This document shows, in pieces, positions 7,336 to 13,750 of a DNA stretch of 14,420 bases. The notes under the pieces were generated by a model, which was not told the DNA's origin, searched no databases, and saw only the letters and a list, made by a program, of their open reading frames with translations. Positions within the stretch are counted from its first letter, which is position 1, and every line of letters begins with the position of its first letter. The stretch is from contig CATZIR010000005.1 of NCBI GenBank assembly GCA_958420145.1, positions 1-14,420 of the forward strand, read 5' to 3'. The DNA comes from an uncultured Eubacteriales bacterium. GTDB lineage: Bacteria; Bacillota; Clostridia; Christensenellales; UBA1242. The position numbers were made by a program, and so were the translations under genes.

Positions 7336-8049
7336 CTAAAAATTTTTCTTATTTAGTTTACTGCAAGAATTAGTCTCATTAATTTTGTCTAGAACCTTTT
7401 CTTTCACATCAAATTGTTCTATTTTGCCATTTGATAGTAGCATAATTTTATCTGCTTGTTCTATTAATCTTCTTTGGTGGCTTACTATGATGTTGGCACT
7501 GTTTGTTGTGTTAAAAATTTCCACCAAATTGTCAAAACTCCAAATATCAATTCCTGCTTCTGGCTCGTCAAACAAATTTAGTTTTGCATTTCTAACAAGC
7601 ACCGACGCGATTTCAATTCTCTTTTGCTCGCCACCAGATAGTTTGTTATTTAGTTCTCTATCTAAATACTCTCTAGCACATAGCCCTAGTTTAGACAAGG
7701 TGTCACAGTAGTCGCTAAATTTACCACTATTGTTAGACGCAAGTTCTAGCATTTTTCTAACTGTTAGTCCTTTGAATGTTACAGGGGTTTGGAACGAAAA
7801 AGCCATACCGAGCCTTGCGTGTTCATCGATAGATAGGTTGGTTACATCTTGTCCATTAAAAATTACTTTGCCACTAGTAGGCTTATATATGCCAATTAAA
7901 ATTTTTAGTAGTGTGCTTTTGCCACTTCCGTTATGACCTGTTATAACTAAGTTTTCGCCGTCGTTAAGTGAAAAACTTACATCTTTTAATATATGTTTTT
8001 TTACGCCTTTTTCTTCGGCATAATAATTAATATTTTTTACTTCTAACAT
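7336..8049 (-). CDS. sufC: SufC-type ABC ATPase for Fe-S cluster assembly (SmsC-like)
   Basis: 237 residues with all ABC ATPase motifs: Walker A 'GHNGSGKST' (38-46), Q-loop Gln87 in 'FQTP', signature 'LSGGEQKR' (137-144), Walker B 'LNLFDE' (157-162) and H-loop His191 in 'SHQ'. The soluble, transporter-free context and the partner SufB-like gene mark it as SufC rather than a transporter. After Walker B it reads 'PEAGIDIWSF', unlike the 'DSGLDID' stretch I expect in classical SufC; this fits the minimal two-gene systems. ATP hydrolysis is thought to drive conformational change in the SufB-like partner. The ATG at 8049 has a GGAG ribosome binding site 9 bases upstream. First gene of a two-gene operon. 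No cysteine desulfurase (sufS) or sufU lies nearby. Confidence 0.9.
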   Translation of the reverse strand: MLEVKNINYYAEEKGVKKHILKDVSFSLNDGENLVITGHNGSGKSTLLKILIGIYKPTSGKVIFNGQDVTNLSIDEHARLGMAFSFQTPVTFKGLTVRKMLELASNNSGKFSDYCDTLSKLGLCAREYLDRELNNKLSGGEQKRIEIASVLVRNAKLNLFDEPEAGIDIWSFDNLVEIFNTTNSANIIVSHQRRLIEQADKIMLLSNGKIEQFDVKEKVLDKINETNSCSKLNKKNF

Positions 8050-8123
8050 AATTTTTTCTCCAGCAAGATTTTACCACAATTTTTGCCAAATAAAAACAAA
8101 TTAAAATATAAAATACACTTGTG

Positions 8124-8129
8124 ATTATA
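8124..8129 (-). promoter_or_regulatory. Weak candidate -10 box for the sufC operon
   Basis: A perfect TATAAT on the minus strand lies 75 bases upstream of sufC, but no good -35 box stands 16-18 bases further up. A second candidate, TGGTAAAAT at 8068-8076, would start the RNA at the ribosome binding site itself. The rest of 8050-8292 is AT-rich with no other structure I could support. Confidence 0.3.
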
Positions 8130-8249
8130 AAATAACAATTTTATAAAAATTAGATTACCAAGTTCTATAACGCTTATCAAAAAATATGTATAATATGCCG
8201 ATATACCATCTATATATTATTTATAACAGAACAAATAATCTGCAAATTG

Positions 8250-8278
8250 TTTACTTTTTTAAAAATTAGTTATATAAT
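8250..8278 (+). promoter_or_regulatory. Sigma-70-type promoter for the CNNM/CorC gene
   Basis: The -35 box is TTTACT (8250-8255, 4 of 6), with a 17-base spacer and -10 TATAAT (8273-8278). The predicted leader is about 27 bases and contains AGGAGA at 8295-8300, 11 bases before the ATG. Confidence 0.6.
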
Positions 8279-8311
8279 ATTTCTATTAATTTTTAGGAGA
8301 TTACTACTAAT

Positions 8312-9664
8312 ATGAACCCGTATAGGTTACTTTTATCATCACAAACTTTTGGCGCTGGCGAAATTATAGAGATTATCGCTATCGTGCTACTACTCGTGCT
8401 TTCCGCATTCTTTTCGGCAAGCGAAACAGCATTTTCATCTGTCAACGCAACACACATTAGAACATATGCCGACGAAAAAAGAAAGGGAGCAAGGCGCGCT
8501 AAATATGTGCTAGACCACTTTGATATGGCACTTGTAAGTTTTTTGGTAGGTAACAACTTAGTTAACATTGCAAATGCAACTATTTGTGCTTCATTATTTG
8601 CTAAAGTAATCACAAGCCCAACACTTTCTAATATTTTGAACACGGTTGTAATGACAATCATAATCTTAATTTTTGGCGAAATTATGCCAAAAAGTTATGC
8701 TAAGCACAACCCTGAAAAATATGTTCTAAAATTTAGTGGCGTTATTTATGTATACTTAAAAGTAATATATATCATTGCCATTCCATTTTATGGCTTGCAA
8801 AAACTATTCTTGAAAAACAACAAAGAAACAACCACCGTAACAGAAGATGACCTTGAAAACATCGTCGATACAATGGAAGACCAAGGTGTTCTAGACAGCG
8901 AAAACGCAGATATGATTCACGGAGCATTAAACATTTCAGAGCAAGAAGTTCGTGATATCTTAGTTCCAAGAGTAGATATGGTTGCAGTGCCTTTGGACGC
9001 CACAGAAGACGAAATCAAAAACACATTTATTGAGTATCAATATTCTAGACTTCCTATCTACGACGGCGACAAAGACAACATTGTTGGCGTGCTAAACTTT
9101 AAGGATTTTGTAAGCGAAGAATATCAAGGCAATCAAATAGATATCAAAAAAATTATGCAAGAACCACTAAAAGTCACAAAGGCTATGAAAGTTGATGAAC
9201 TTATTCAAACAATTCAAAAGACTAAAAAACATTTGGCTATTGTCATTGATGAGTTTGGTGGCACAAGTGGTATCGTTACAATGGAAGACGCACTTGAAGA
9301 AATGGTTGGCGAAATATATGACGAACACGACGAAACCGAAGACGCTCCAGTAATAAAACTAGACGAAAACAAATATCGTGTTAATGCAGATATTTCAGTC
9401 GAAGATTTGTTTGACTATCTACAAATTGAACACTTGCCAGAAACAGCATACCCATCAGTAGGTGGAATGATTTACGAACTAGCAGACACCGTTCCGCAAA
9501 AGGGCTTAACAGTTAACATAACGGCTGTAGACGATGTGCTAAACGAAAAGAACGAATACATATCAATGATTGCAGATTTAACTTTCGTGGTTGACGAAGT
9601 AGAAGATAACCGTATCAAGCAAGTTATTCTAACAATTTCTCGCCGAGAACAACCAAGTGAATAA
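8312..9664 (+). CDS. CNNM/CBS/CorC-HlyC domain membrane protein (hemolysin C/MpfA-like)
   Basis: 450 residues in the usual order for this family. A DUF21/CNNM membrane domain (about 15-165) carries 'FFSASETAFSSVN' (33-45), 'VGNNLVNIANAT' (79-90) and 'FGEIMPKSYAKHNPE' (121-135). A CBS pair (about 215-340) carries 'LVPRVDMVAV', 'SRLPIYDGDKDNIVGVLNFKD' (split here only for reference) and 'DEFGGTSGIVTMEDALEE'. A C-terminal CorC_HlyC domain (about 345-440) contains 'YPSVGGMIYEL'. CNNM/CorC proteins are linked to Mg2+ efflux and magnesium homeostasis; the CBS pair usually senses nucleotides and the acidic 'DEHDETED' linker follows. The 'hemolysin' name is historical. Single-gene unit with its own promoter and terminator, transcribed divergently from sufC. 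Full length, with no damage seen. Confidence 0.92.
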   Translation: MNPYRLLLSSQTFGAGEIIEIIAIVLLLVLSAFFSASETAFSSVNATHIRTYADEKRKGARRAKYVLDHFDMALVSFLVGNNLVNIANATICASLFAKVITSPTLSNILNTVVMTIIILIFGEIMPKSYAKHNPEKYVLKFSGVIYVYLKVIYIIAIPFYGLQKLFLKNNKETTTVTEDDLENIVDTMEDQGVLDSENADMIHGALNISEQEVRDILVPRVDMVAVPLDATEDEIKNTFIEYQYSRLPIYDGDKDNIVGVLNFKDFVSEEYQGNQIDIKKIMQEPLKVTKAMKVDELIQTIQKTKKHLAIVIDEFGGTSGIVTMEDALEEMVGEIYDEHDETEDAPVIKLDENKYRVNADISVEDLFDYLQIEHLPETAYPSVGGMIYELADTVPQKGLTVNITAVDDVLNEKNEYISMIADLTFVVDEVEDNRIKQVILTISRREQPSE

Positions 9665-9676
9665 AAAATATTATAT

Positions 9677-9710
9677 AAAAAAAGGCTACCACAATAATGG
9701 TAGTCTTTTT
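9677..9710. terminator. Shared bidirectional terminator
   Basis: An 8-bp stem (9684-9691 with 9698-9705, one wobble pair) and a six-base loop. Seven A precede it (9677-9683) and five T follow (9706-9710), so it can end both the CorC-type gene (+) and the small gene at 9713-9943 (-). Confidence 0.85.
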
Positions 9711-9712
9711 GT

Positions 9713-9943
9713 TTATTTATTAAATTTTTTTAGATAGTTTTGCATTTGTTCTCTCGTTAGACGGTATAGACTAGAGCGTTCTCTTTTTTCTATCTCAACA
9801 CCAACTAGATGCATAAAAGTTCGTATAGATTGTTCATTTTTGTTGTTTATATTAAAATATACTTCTTGAAAATCTAAAAATTCTTTAGCAGTCGATAGAT
9901 ATTGCAATATTCTTAGCAAGATTCTAGTTATTGTTGCAGTCAT
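9713..9943 (-). CDS. 76-residue putative winged-helix-like protein
   Basis: The ATG at 9943 has a good GGAG ribosome binding site 8 bases upstream, and a terminator follows the stop, so this small gene is probably real. I do not recognise a family. The N-terminus (1-23) is an amphipathic helix ('ITRILLRILQYL'). It continues with 'KEFLDFQEVYFNI', a helix 'NEQSIRTFMHLVGVEI' and a possible wing or turn 'EKRERSSLYRL', ending in a helix 'REQMQNYLKKF'. The 'sIrtfMhlvGveiekR' stretch resembles the recognition half of a helix-turn-helix, and the 'RSSLYRLT' stretch fits a wing, so DNA binding is plausible but unproven. It lies 55 bases downstream of metK in the same direction, with no terminator between, so it may be read both from metK and from its own promoter. 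Confidence 0.6.
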   Translation of the reverse strand: MTATITRILLRILQYLSTAKEFLDFQEVYFNINNKNEQSIRTFMHLVGVEIEKRERSSLYRLTREQMQNYLKKFNK

Positions 9944-9953
9944 ACAAGTTCTC

Positions 9954-9965
9954 CACTTATAAGTG
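9954..9965. promoter_or_regulatory. Perfect 12-bp palindrome, candidate operator
   Basis: CACTTATAAGTG is a perfect 12-base inverted repeat between the -10 box and the ribosome binding site of the small gene at 9713-9943. Beside it is an 8-base palindrome GATATATC (9965-9972). It is not a terminator, as no T-run follows. The position is typical of an autoregulatory operator; that role is inferred. Confidence 0.5.
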
Positions 9966-9993
9966 ATATATCATTAACAAATTAATTAGTCAA
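9965..9993 (-). promoter_or_regulatory. Candidate promoter of the 76-residue gene
   Basis: On the minus strand: -35 TTGACT (9993-9988, 5 of 6), a 17-base spacer and -10 TATATC (9970-9965, 4 of 6). It lies in the gap just after the metK stop. The palindrome CACTTATAAGTG touches the -10 and covers the expected start site. Confidence 0.5.
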
Positions 9994-9998
9994 GTAAA

Positions 9999-11096
9999 TT
10001 ACTTTATCTTTTCCCAACTAAATTCGTCTCTACCAAAGTGGCCATAGCAAGCAGTTTGTTTGTATTGTGGCTTGAGAAGGTCTAGTTCTTTTATGATGTT
10101 TGCTGGGCTAAAATCGTAGTTTGAATTGACATAATCATAAATTTGTTCAATAGGGCAGTGTTCGGTGTTAAATGTATCTATTGTAATGCTGATTGGTTTG
10201 CTTAGTCCAATAGCATAGGCAACTTCTATTTCGCATTTATCGGCGTAGTTGTGTGCCACAATGTTTTTAGCAACATATCTAGCGTAATATGCACCAGACC
10301 TGTCAACCTTGGTTGCATTCTTGCTCGAAAAACATCCGCCTCCAACTCTCGATACGCCACCGTATGTATCTACTACAATTTTTCTTCCAACGCAACCACT
10401 ATCGCCAAACGAGCCCCAAATAGTAAACTTACCACTAGGGTTGATTATATAATTTGTGCTATCATCGACTAAGTTTTTGTATTCTTCCAAAACTTTGTTT
10501 ATAACTTCTTGCTTGACTATCTTTTGCAAGTCTTTTAGTTCCACTTTTTCGCTGTGCGATACCGACATTACCACCGATGTTATTTTTATTGGCTTGTTAC
10601 CTTCGTATTCCACGGAAACTTGCGCCTTAGCGTCTTGGTAAAAGTCGTTTCTTGTGCGTCTAAATTGCTCATATTTTCTCATTAGTTTGTGGGACACAAT
10701 GATAGGCAAGGGCATATACTCCTTTGTCTCATTGGTAGCATAGCCAAAGATTATTCCTTGGTCGTTAGCGCATAATGTGTCTTTACCCACTGCTTGGTTG
10801 ATGTCTGGGCTTTGCTCACTAATTTCTTTTATTATGGTAAAGTCTTGTGTGTAGCCAATGTCTTTTAGTATGCTTTTAGCAATGCTGTCGTAGTCTATCT
10901 TGGCCTTTGTTGTTGCTTCACCGTATATAAAGAGTTTATCGTTTTTTATGGCACACTCTACTGCCATTTGACTATTACTATCTTGTCTTAGTGCTTCGTC
11001 TAGAAATGCGTCTGCAATCGTGTCACAAGTCTTGTCTGGGTGACCGATGTTAACGCTTTCGCTTGTTAAAATTTTGTGAATTTTGTCTGTTTTCAT
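9999..11096 (-). CDS. metK: S-adenosylmethionine synthetase
   Basis: 365 residues using the ATG at 11096, which has GGAGG (11102-11106) 5 bases upstream. The frame opens further to 11141, but that part lies over the riboswitch terminator and is not coding. The enzyme makes SAM from methionine and ATP. Visible motifs are 'SESVNIGHPDK' (12-22, ATP-binding His19 and Asp21), 'SPDINQAV' (96-103), 'NDQGIIFGYA' (111-120), Lys157 in 'DAKAQV', 'GRKIVVDTYGG' (237-247), 'FSSKNATKVDRS' (256-267, Lys259, Lys263, Asp265) and 'GHFGRDEFSWEK' near the end. Key residues are kept, but flanking motifs differ from consensus: 'CANDQG' for GAGDQG, 'GSFGDSG' for GGPxGDAG, and an active-site loop about 3 residues shorter than in E. 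coli. It is also about 20-30 residues shorter than most relatives. Under SAM riboswitch control. Confidence 0.93.
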   Translation of the reverse strand: MKTDKIHKILTSESVNIGHPDKTCDTIADAFLDEALRQDSNSQMAVECAIKNDKLFIYGEATTKAKIDYDSIAKSILKDIGYTQDFTIIKEISEQSPDINQAVGKDTLCANDQGIIFGYATNETKEYMPLPIIVSHKLMRKYEQFRRTRNDFYQDAKAQVSVEYEGNKPIKITSVVMSVSHSEKVELKDLQKIVKQEVINKVLEEYKNLVDDSTNYIINPSGKFTIWGSFGDSGCVGRKIVVDTYGGVSRVGGGCFSSKNATKVDRSGAYYARYVAKNIVAHNYADKCEIEVAYAIGLSKPISITIDTFNTEHCPIEQIYDYVNSNYDFSPANIIKELDLLKPQYKQTACYGHFGRDEFSWEKIK

Positions 11097-11101
11097 TTTT
11101 T

Positions 11102-11106
11102 CCTCC
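11102..11106 (-). promoter_or_regulatory. Ribosome binding site that sets the metK start
   Basis: GGAGG on the minus strand stands 5 bases before the ATG at 11096. The upstream in-frame ATG at 11141 has no such site and lies inside the leader terminator hairpin, so the shorter protein is chosen. Confidence 0.85.
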
Positions 11107-11128
11107 GTTTTGTAACCACAAAGAGCAT

Positions 11129-11155
11129 AAAAAAATCCCATCGCTACCGATAGGA
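11129..11155 (-). terminator. Riboswitch-controlled leader terminator of metK
   Basis: On the minus strand an 8-bp stem, TCCTATCG with CGATGGGA (11155-11148 with 11143-11136, one wobble), closes a GTAG loop and is followed by seven T (11135-11129). Its 3' arm CGATGGGA is an exact copy of the 3' strand region of the aptamer's P1 helix (11182-11175). The 5' arm can therefore pair with either copy, which gives the antiterminator. Confidence 0.88.
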
Positions 11156-11171
11156 CTAACTATTTATTTTT

Positions 11172-11262
11172 TTCTCCCATCGGTCAGCCTTTAGCACCTT
11201 TGCTTACGCTAGGTTGCTGTGTGGTCAACGGGGCTGTCCCTCGCACACTCTTTATGGATGAA
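11172..11262 (-). ncRNA. SAM-I (S-box) riboswitch aptamer, compact form
   Basis: A 91-base element in the metK leader. P1 is TTCATCCAT (11262-11254) with ATGGGAGAA (11180-11172), one A-A mismatch. 'AAAGAG' follows, then P2 GTGTG with CACAC. P2 contains the hallmark 'CGAGGGACAGCCCC' and 'GTTGACC' halves that form the kink-turn. Next come 'AGCAACC', a short P3 (ACCT with AGGT, capped by GC-GTAA-GC) and the conserved 'AAGGTGCTAAA' box. The AGC of P2 can pair with the GCT of that box as the usual pseudoknot. P4 is nearly absent: only GG-CTGA-CC stands between the box and P1. SAM binding should stabilise P1 and so allow the terminator at 11129-11155, turning metK off when SAM is plentiful. Confidence 0.9.
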
Positions 11263-11265
11263 TGC

Positions 11266-11294
11266 ATTATATATCAATTATTTGTTTTTTGCAA
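11266..11294 (-). promoter_or_regulatory. metK: Strong promoter of the metK riboswitch transcript
   Basis: On the minus strand: -35 TTGCAA (11294-11289), a 17-base spacer and a perfect -10 TATAAT (11271-11266). The predicted start is near 11260, so the RNA begins at the 5' strand of P1. It sits in the short gap just after the yraN stop; no terminator separates yraN from it, so read-through from the rimM operon is also possible. Confidence 0.8.
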
Positions 11295-11303
11295 GCACTT
11301 TTA

Positions 11304-11642
11304 TTAAAAACAGTTTTTTATGTGAGTTACTTCGTCGCCTAAAACTTCTATGCAGTCAAAACGAATTTTAGCGTCCATATTGTGCGTAAATTTTAGGTAG
11401 CCTAGTGCCACTTTGTGAATCTTGTTTTGCTTGTAGGGAGTAACTGCTTCTCTTGGCAAACCATACCTTGTGGAATTTCGTGCTTTAACTTCCACAAACA
11501 CTATGGTGTCTTTATCTTTTGCAATAATGTCTATCTCGCCTATAGTGTTTTTGTAGTTTGTTTCCAAAATTTTGTATTTGTTTTTTATTAAGTATTGCTT
11601 GGCGAGTGTTTCGCCTTGATTTCCAAAAATATGTGTATTCAT
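11304..11642 (-). CDS. yraN: YraN/UPF0102 family nuclease-fold protein
   Basis: 112 residues, close to the usual ~115-120. The family has an endonuclease-like (PD-(D/E)XK) fold. Its signature is visible: 'GNQGETLAKQYL' (7-18), 'GEIDIIA' (35-41, Glu36 and Asp38) and 'VFVEVKAR' (48-55, Glu51 and Lys53), followed by 'REAVTPYKQNKI'. The cellular function of YraN is not settled; links to recombination and repair have been proposed. It begins 4 bases after ylqF with only a weak ribosome binding site, so translation is probably coupled to ylqF. In many Bacillota yraN lies just after ylqF and rnhB; rnhB is missing here. Confidence 0.9.
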   Translation of the reverse strand: MNTHIFGNQGETLAKQYLIKNKYKILETNYKNTIGEIDIIAKDKDTIVFVEVKARNSTRYGLPREAVTPYKQNKIHKVALGYLKFTHNMDAKIRFDCIEVLGDEVTHIKNCF

Positions 11643-11646
11643 TTTT

Positions 11647-12549
11647 CTAATCCAAAATTATTTTTCCAAGTCTGTTTTTTCTAAAGTCGTCAAGTAGAGC
11701 CTTGGCGCATCTCTCGTAGTCGAACTCACGATTTTTCATCATAAAACCACGAACTAAGCAAACCTTTTCGTAGACTTCTAGTGCAAACATCTTTAACTCT
11801 TCGTTATCGTATAGTTCGCCGTAGTCTGTTGTTTCGCTAAAAATATGCTTAATAGAGTTTAGATCTATGCTAATTTTGTATCTGTTTTCTAAAATCTGCT
11901 TGTCTAGTTTGAGCATATCTATAATAAAGTCTAGGGCTAGAGAAGAGATGTCTAAAACATCGTCTTTTATTGAACCAATATATGCTAAGTTGTGAGCCAC
12001 CTTGGTGTTTTCTAGGTTTGGCCAAAGCGTTCCAGGGGTATCCAAAACTTCTAGGTTAGATGCAACTGCCACCCATTGCTTGCCACGAGTAACACCTGCC
12101 TTGTCGCCAGTAATGGTTTTACCTTTGCCACATAGGTTGTTAATAAGTGTGCTTTTGCCACAGTTTGGCACGCCGAGTATCATCATTCTAAGTGGTATTG
12201 TAATGCCCCTTTTTTCGTTTTTAACTAGTTTTTTTATGTGCAACGACTTTATTGCGTCAAGAAGTTTTTTGCTTGAATTGCTTTCAGTGGAGTTTAGAGT
12301 GATGCACACTTTGTTTTCGCCCGAAAAATATTTTTGCCACTTTTTTAGGTCGGCTTCTAATACCAAGTCTGCCTTGTTTAGAACATATATTATAGGTTTA
12401 GATTTTAGCAAGCCTTCAAACACTGGATTAACGCACGAAAAAGGCGCTCTACTATCTAGAACATATACTGCAACATCAATTAGGTCAAGTTCAGTTTCCA
12501 TCATTCGTAGGGCTTTGTCCATGTGACCCGGATACCAGTTTATTATCAT
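11647..12549 (-). CDS. ylqF: Ribosome biogenesis GTPase YlqF (RbgA)
   Basis: 300 residues, a circularly permuted GTPase acting late in 50S subunit assembly. The N-terminus 'INWYPGHMDKALR' is characteristic. The motif order is permuted: G4 'NKAD' (58-61), then 'LNSTES' as G5, G1/P-loop 'GVPNCGKST' (126-134), a G2 region 'AGVTRGKQW' (151-159) and G3 'DTPG' (170-173). A helical C-terminal domain follows, ending in 'FDYERCAKALLDDFRKNRLGKI', matching the RbgA tail. The ATG at 12549 has GGAG 8 bases upstream. It starts 12 bases after trmD. In Bacillus rplS usually stands between trmD and ylqF; here it does not. Confidence 0.93.
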   Translation of the reverse strand: MIINWYPGHMDKALRMMETELDLIDVAVYVLDSRAPFSCVNPVFEGLLKSKPIIYVLNKADLVLEADLKKWQKYFSGENKVCITLNSTESNSSKKLLDAIKSLHIKKLVKNEKRGITIPLRMMILGVPNCGKSTLINNLCGKGKTITGDKAGVTRGKQWVAVASNLEVLDTPGTLWPNLENTKVAHNLAYIGSIKDDVLDISSLALDFIIDMLKLDKQILENRYKISIDLNSIKHIFSETTDYGELYDNEELKMFALEVYEKVCLVRGFMMKNREFDYERCAKALLDDFRKNRLGKIILD

Positions 12550-12561
12550 ATTATTTCTCCA

Positions 12562-13245
12562 TTATTTATTTTTTTCTTTGTAGGCTTTGTATAGGTCGGG
12601 TCGTCTTGCTTTTGTTATTTCAAGCGACTGATTTTTTCGCCATTCATTAATGAGTTTGTGATTGCCGTTTGTCAAAACCTCTGGCACTTTATGTCCCATA
12701 AACTCTTGTGGTTTGGTGTATTGTGGGTATTCTAGTAGTCCGTTAGAAAAACTTTCTTCCACAGTGCTTCCTTCGCTAAGCACGCCACCAACATATCTAC
12801 TAACAGCGTCAACTAGTGCCATTGCTGGAATTTCGCCCCCTGTTAAGACATAATCTCCAATGCTAATTTCCTTAGCGTCAAATATGTCTAGTATTCGTTG
12901 GTCTATGCCTTCATAGTGTCCACATATAACTATCAAATGCTCTTTTTTTGCTAGGTTTTCCACAAGTTTTTGAGAAAGTGTCTCACCTTTTGGTGACATA
13001 TAAATAATTAGGCTATCTTCGTTTTTAACACTCATTATAGCATCGTAGAGTGGTTGACAAGTCATAACCATTCCAGCACCACCACCAAATGGAGTGTCGT
13101 CTGTTTTTTTATGCTTGTCCAAACTATAATCTCTAATATTAACCAAGTTGATTGATAGCAACTGTTTCTCTTCGGCTCTTCCTAAAATGCTACACTTTAT
13201 CGCTTCAAACATCTCTGGAAAAGTTGTTAAAATATCTATTTTCAT
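12562..13245 (-). CDS. trmD: tRNA (guanine37-N1)-methyltransferase
   Basis: 227 residues. It methylates G37 of tRNAs next to the anticodon using SAM, which prevents +1 frameshifting. The trefoil-knot SPOUT motifs are clear: 'DDTPFGGGAGMVM' (49-61), 'YMSPKGE' (82-88), 'CGHYEGIDQR' (108-117), 'EISIGDYVLTGGEIPAM' (125-141) and 'NGLLEYPQYTKP' (168-179), then 'VPEVLTNGNHKLINEWR'. The catalytic Asp of E. coli (Asp169, in EDSF) aligns with Glu in 'VEESF'. The start overlaps the rimM stop by four bases (ATGA at 13242-13245), so translation is coupled. Length is normal. Confidence 0.95.
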   Translation of the reverse strand: MKIDILTTFPEMFEAIKCSILGRAEEKQLLSINLVNIRDYSLDKHKKTDDTPFGGGAGMVMTCQPLYDAIMSVKNEDSLIIYMSPKGETLSQKLVENLAKKEHLIVICGHYEGIDQRILDIFDAKEISIGDYVLTGGEIPAMALVDAVSRYVGGVLSEGSTVEESFSNGLLEYPQYTKPQEFMGHKVPEVLTNGNHKLINEWRKNQSLEITKARRPDLYKAYKEKNK

Positions 13246-13739
13246 ACCATAACCTCATAAAATCTAGCACTCAAAATTGCATAGCCTTTTTCGATATTTA
13301 TTTCGCTAAAAATGTTTTCGATAAAGGGAACAGAACATTCTTTGCCATTAATGGTGCAGTCTAAAATATCACTAGCGCCATAGTTTTCTACATCTACTAT
13401 TTTGCCAACTTCTTGGTTACTGCCATCAATAAGTTTTAGTCCAACCAAGTCGCAAACAAAGTATTGGTCTTTGCTTAGTGTAACGGCGTCTTTTCTGTCA
13501 ACATAAATTAGTTTGTCTTTTAGTTCTAGTGCCATTTCTGGAGTGTCGTAGCCTTTTATTTTTAGTGCAACAAAGTCATTTCTAATCGACGCTTTTTCAC
13601 ACTCAAACTCTTTGCCGTCTAGATAAAACTTGTCAAGTTTTTTGAACCTGTCAAGACTATCGGTGTAGCCAATGACTTTTACTTCACCTTTTATTCCAAT
13701 TGCCTTTACAATTTTGCCTATACAAATTTTTTGTTCCAT
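13242..13739 (-). CDS. rimM: 16S rRNA processing protein RimM
   Basis: 165 residues, typical length. RimM binds S19 and helps mature the 30S head. An N-terminal reductase-fold domain opens with 'ICIGKIVKAIGIKGEVKV' (5-22). The PRC-barrel domain follows with 'DQYFVCDLVGLKL' (91-103), 'VGKIVDVENYGASDIL' (111-126) and 'SVPFIENI' (136-143). The only plausible start is the ATG at 13739: no other in-frame start occurs nearby, yet no Shine-Dalgarno sequence precedes it. A TATGAT box at 13756-13751 would start the RNA only about 5 bases before the ATG, so the gene may be translated from a nearly leaderless message. First gene of rimM-trmD-ylqF-yraN. The usual upstream genes rpsP and the KH-domain gene are absent. 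Confidence 0.93.
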   Translation of the reverse strand: MEQKICIGKIVKAIGIKGEVKVIGYTDSLDRFKKLDKFYLDGKEFECEKASIRNDFVALKIKGYDTPEMALELKDKLIYVDRKDAVTLSKDQYFVCDLVGLKLIDGSNQEVGKIVDVENYGASDILDCTINGKECSVPFIENIFSEINIEKGYAILSARFYEVMV

Positions 13740-13750
13740 ATTTATAGTTT

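Noticed and set aside
8186..8269. 27-residue ORF in the gap before the CorC-type gene
   Set aside because: It has no ribosome binding site and overlaps the promoter of the next gene; the composition is that of random AT-rich DNA.
9954..9972. Palindromes after metK as a transcription terminator
   Set aside because: No T-run follows either palindrome on the minus strand, and the stems are AT-rich and loopless; an operator reading fits better.
11097..11141. N-terminal extension of MetK starting at the ATG at 11141
   Set aside because: The extension lies over the riboswitch terminator hairpin and has no ribosome binding site, while the ATG at 11096 has GGAGG 5 bases upstream and starts at the conserved MetK N-terminus.
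12002..12526. 174-residue open frame on the plus strand opposite ylqF
   Set aside because: It is the mirror of a clearly conserved GTPase, with no ribosome binding site and low-complexity Ser/Leu content.
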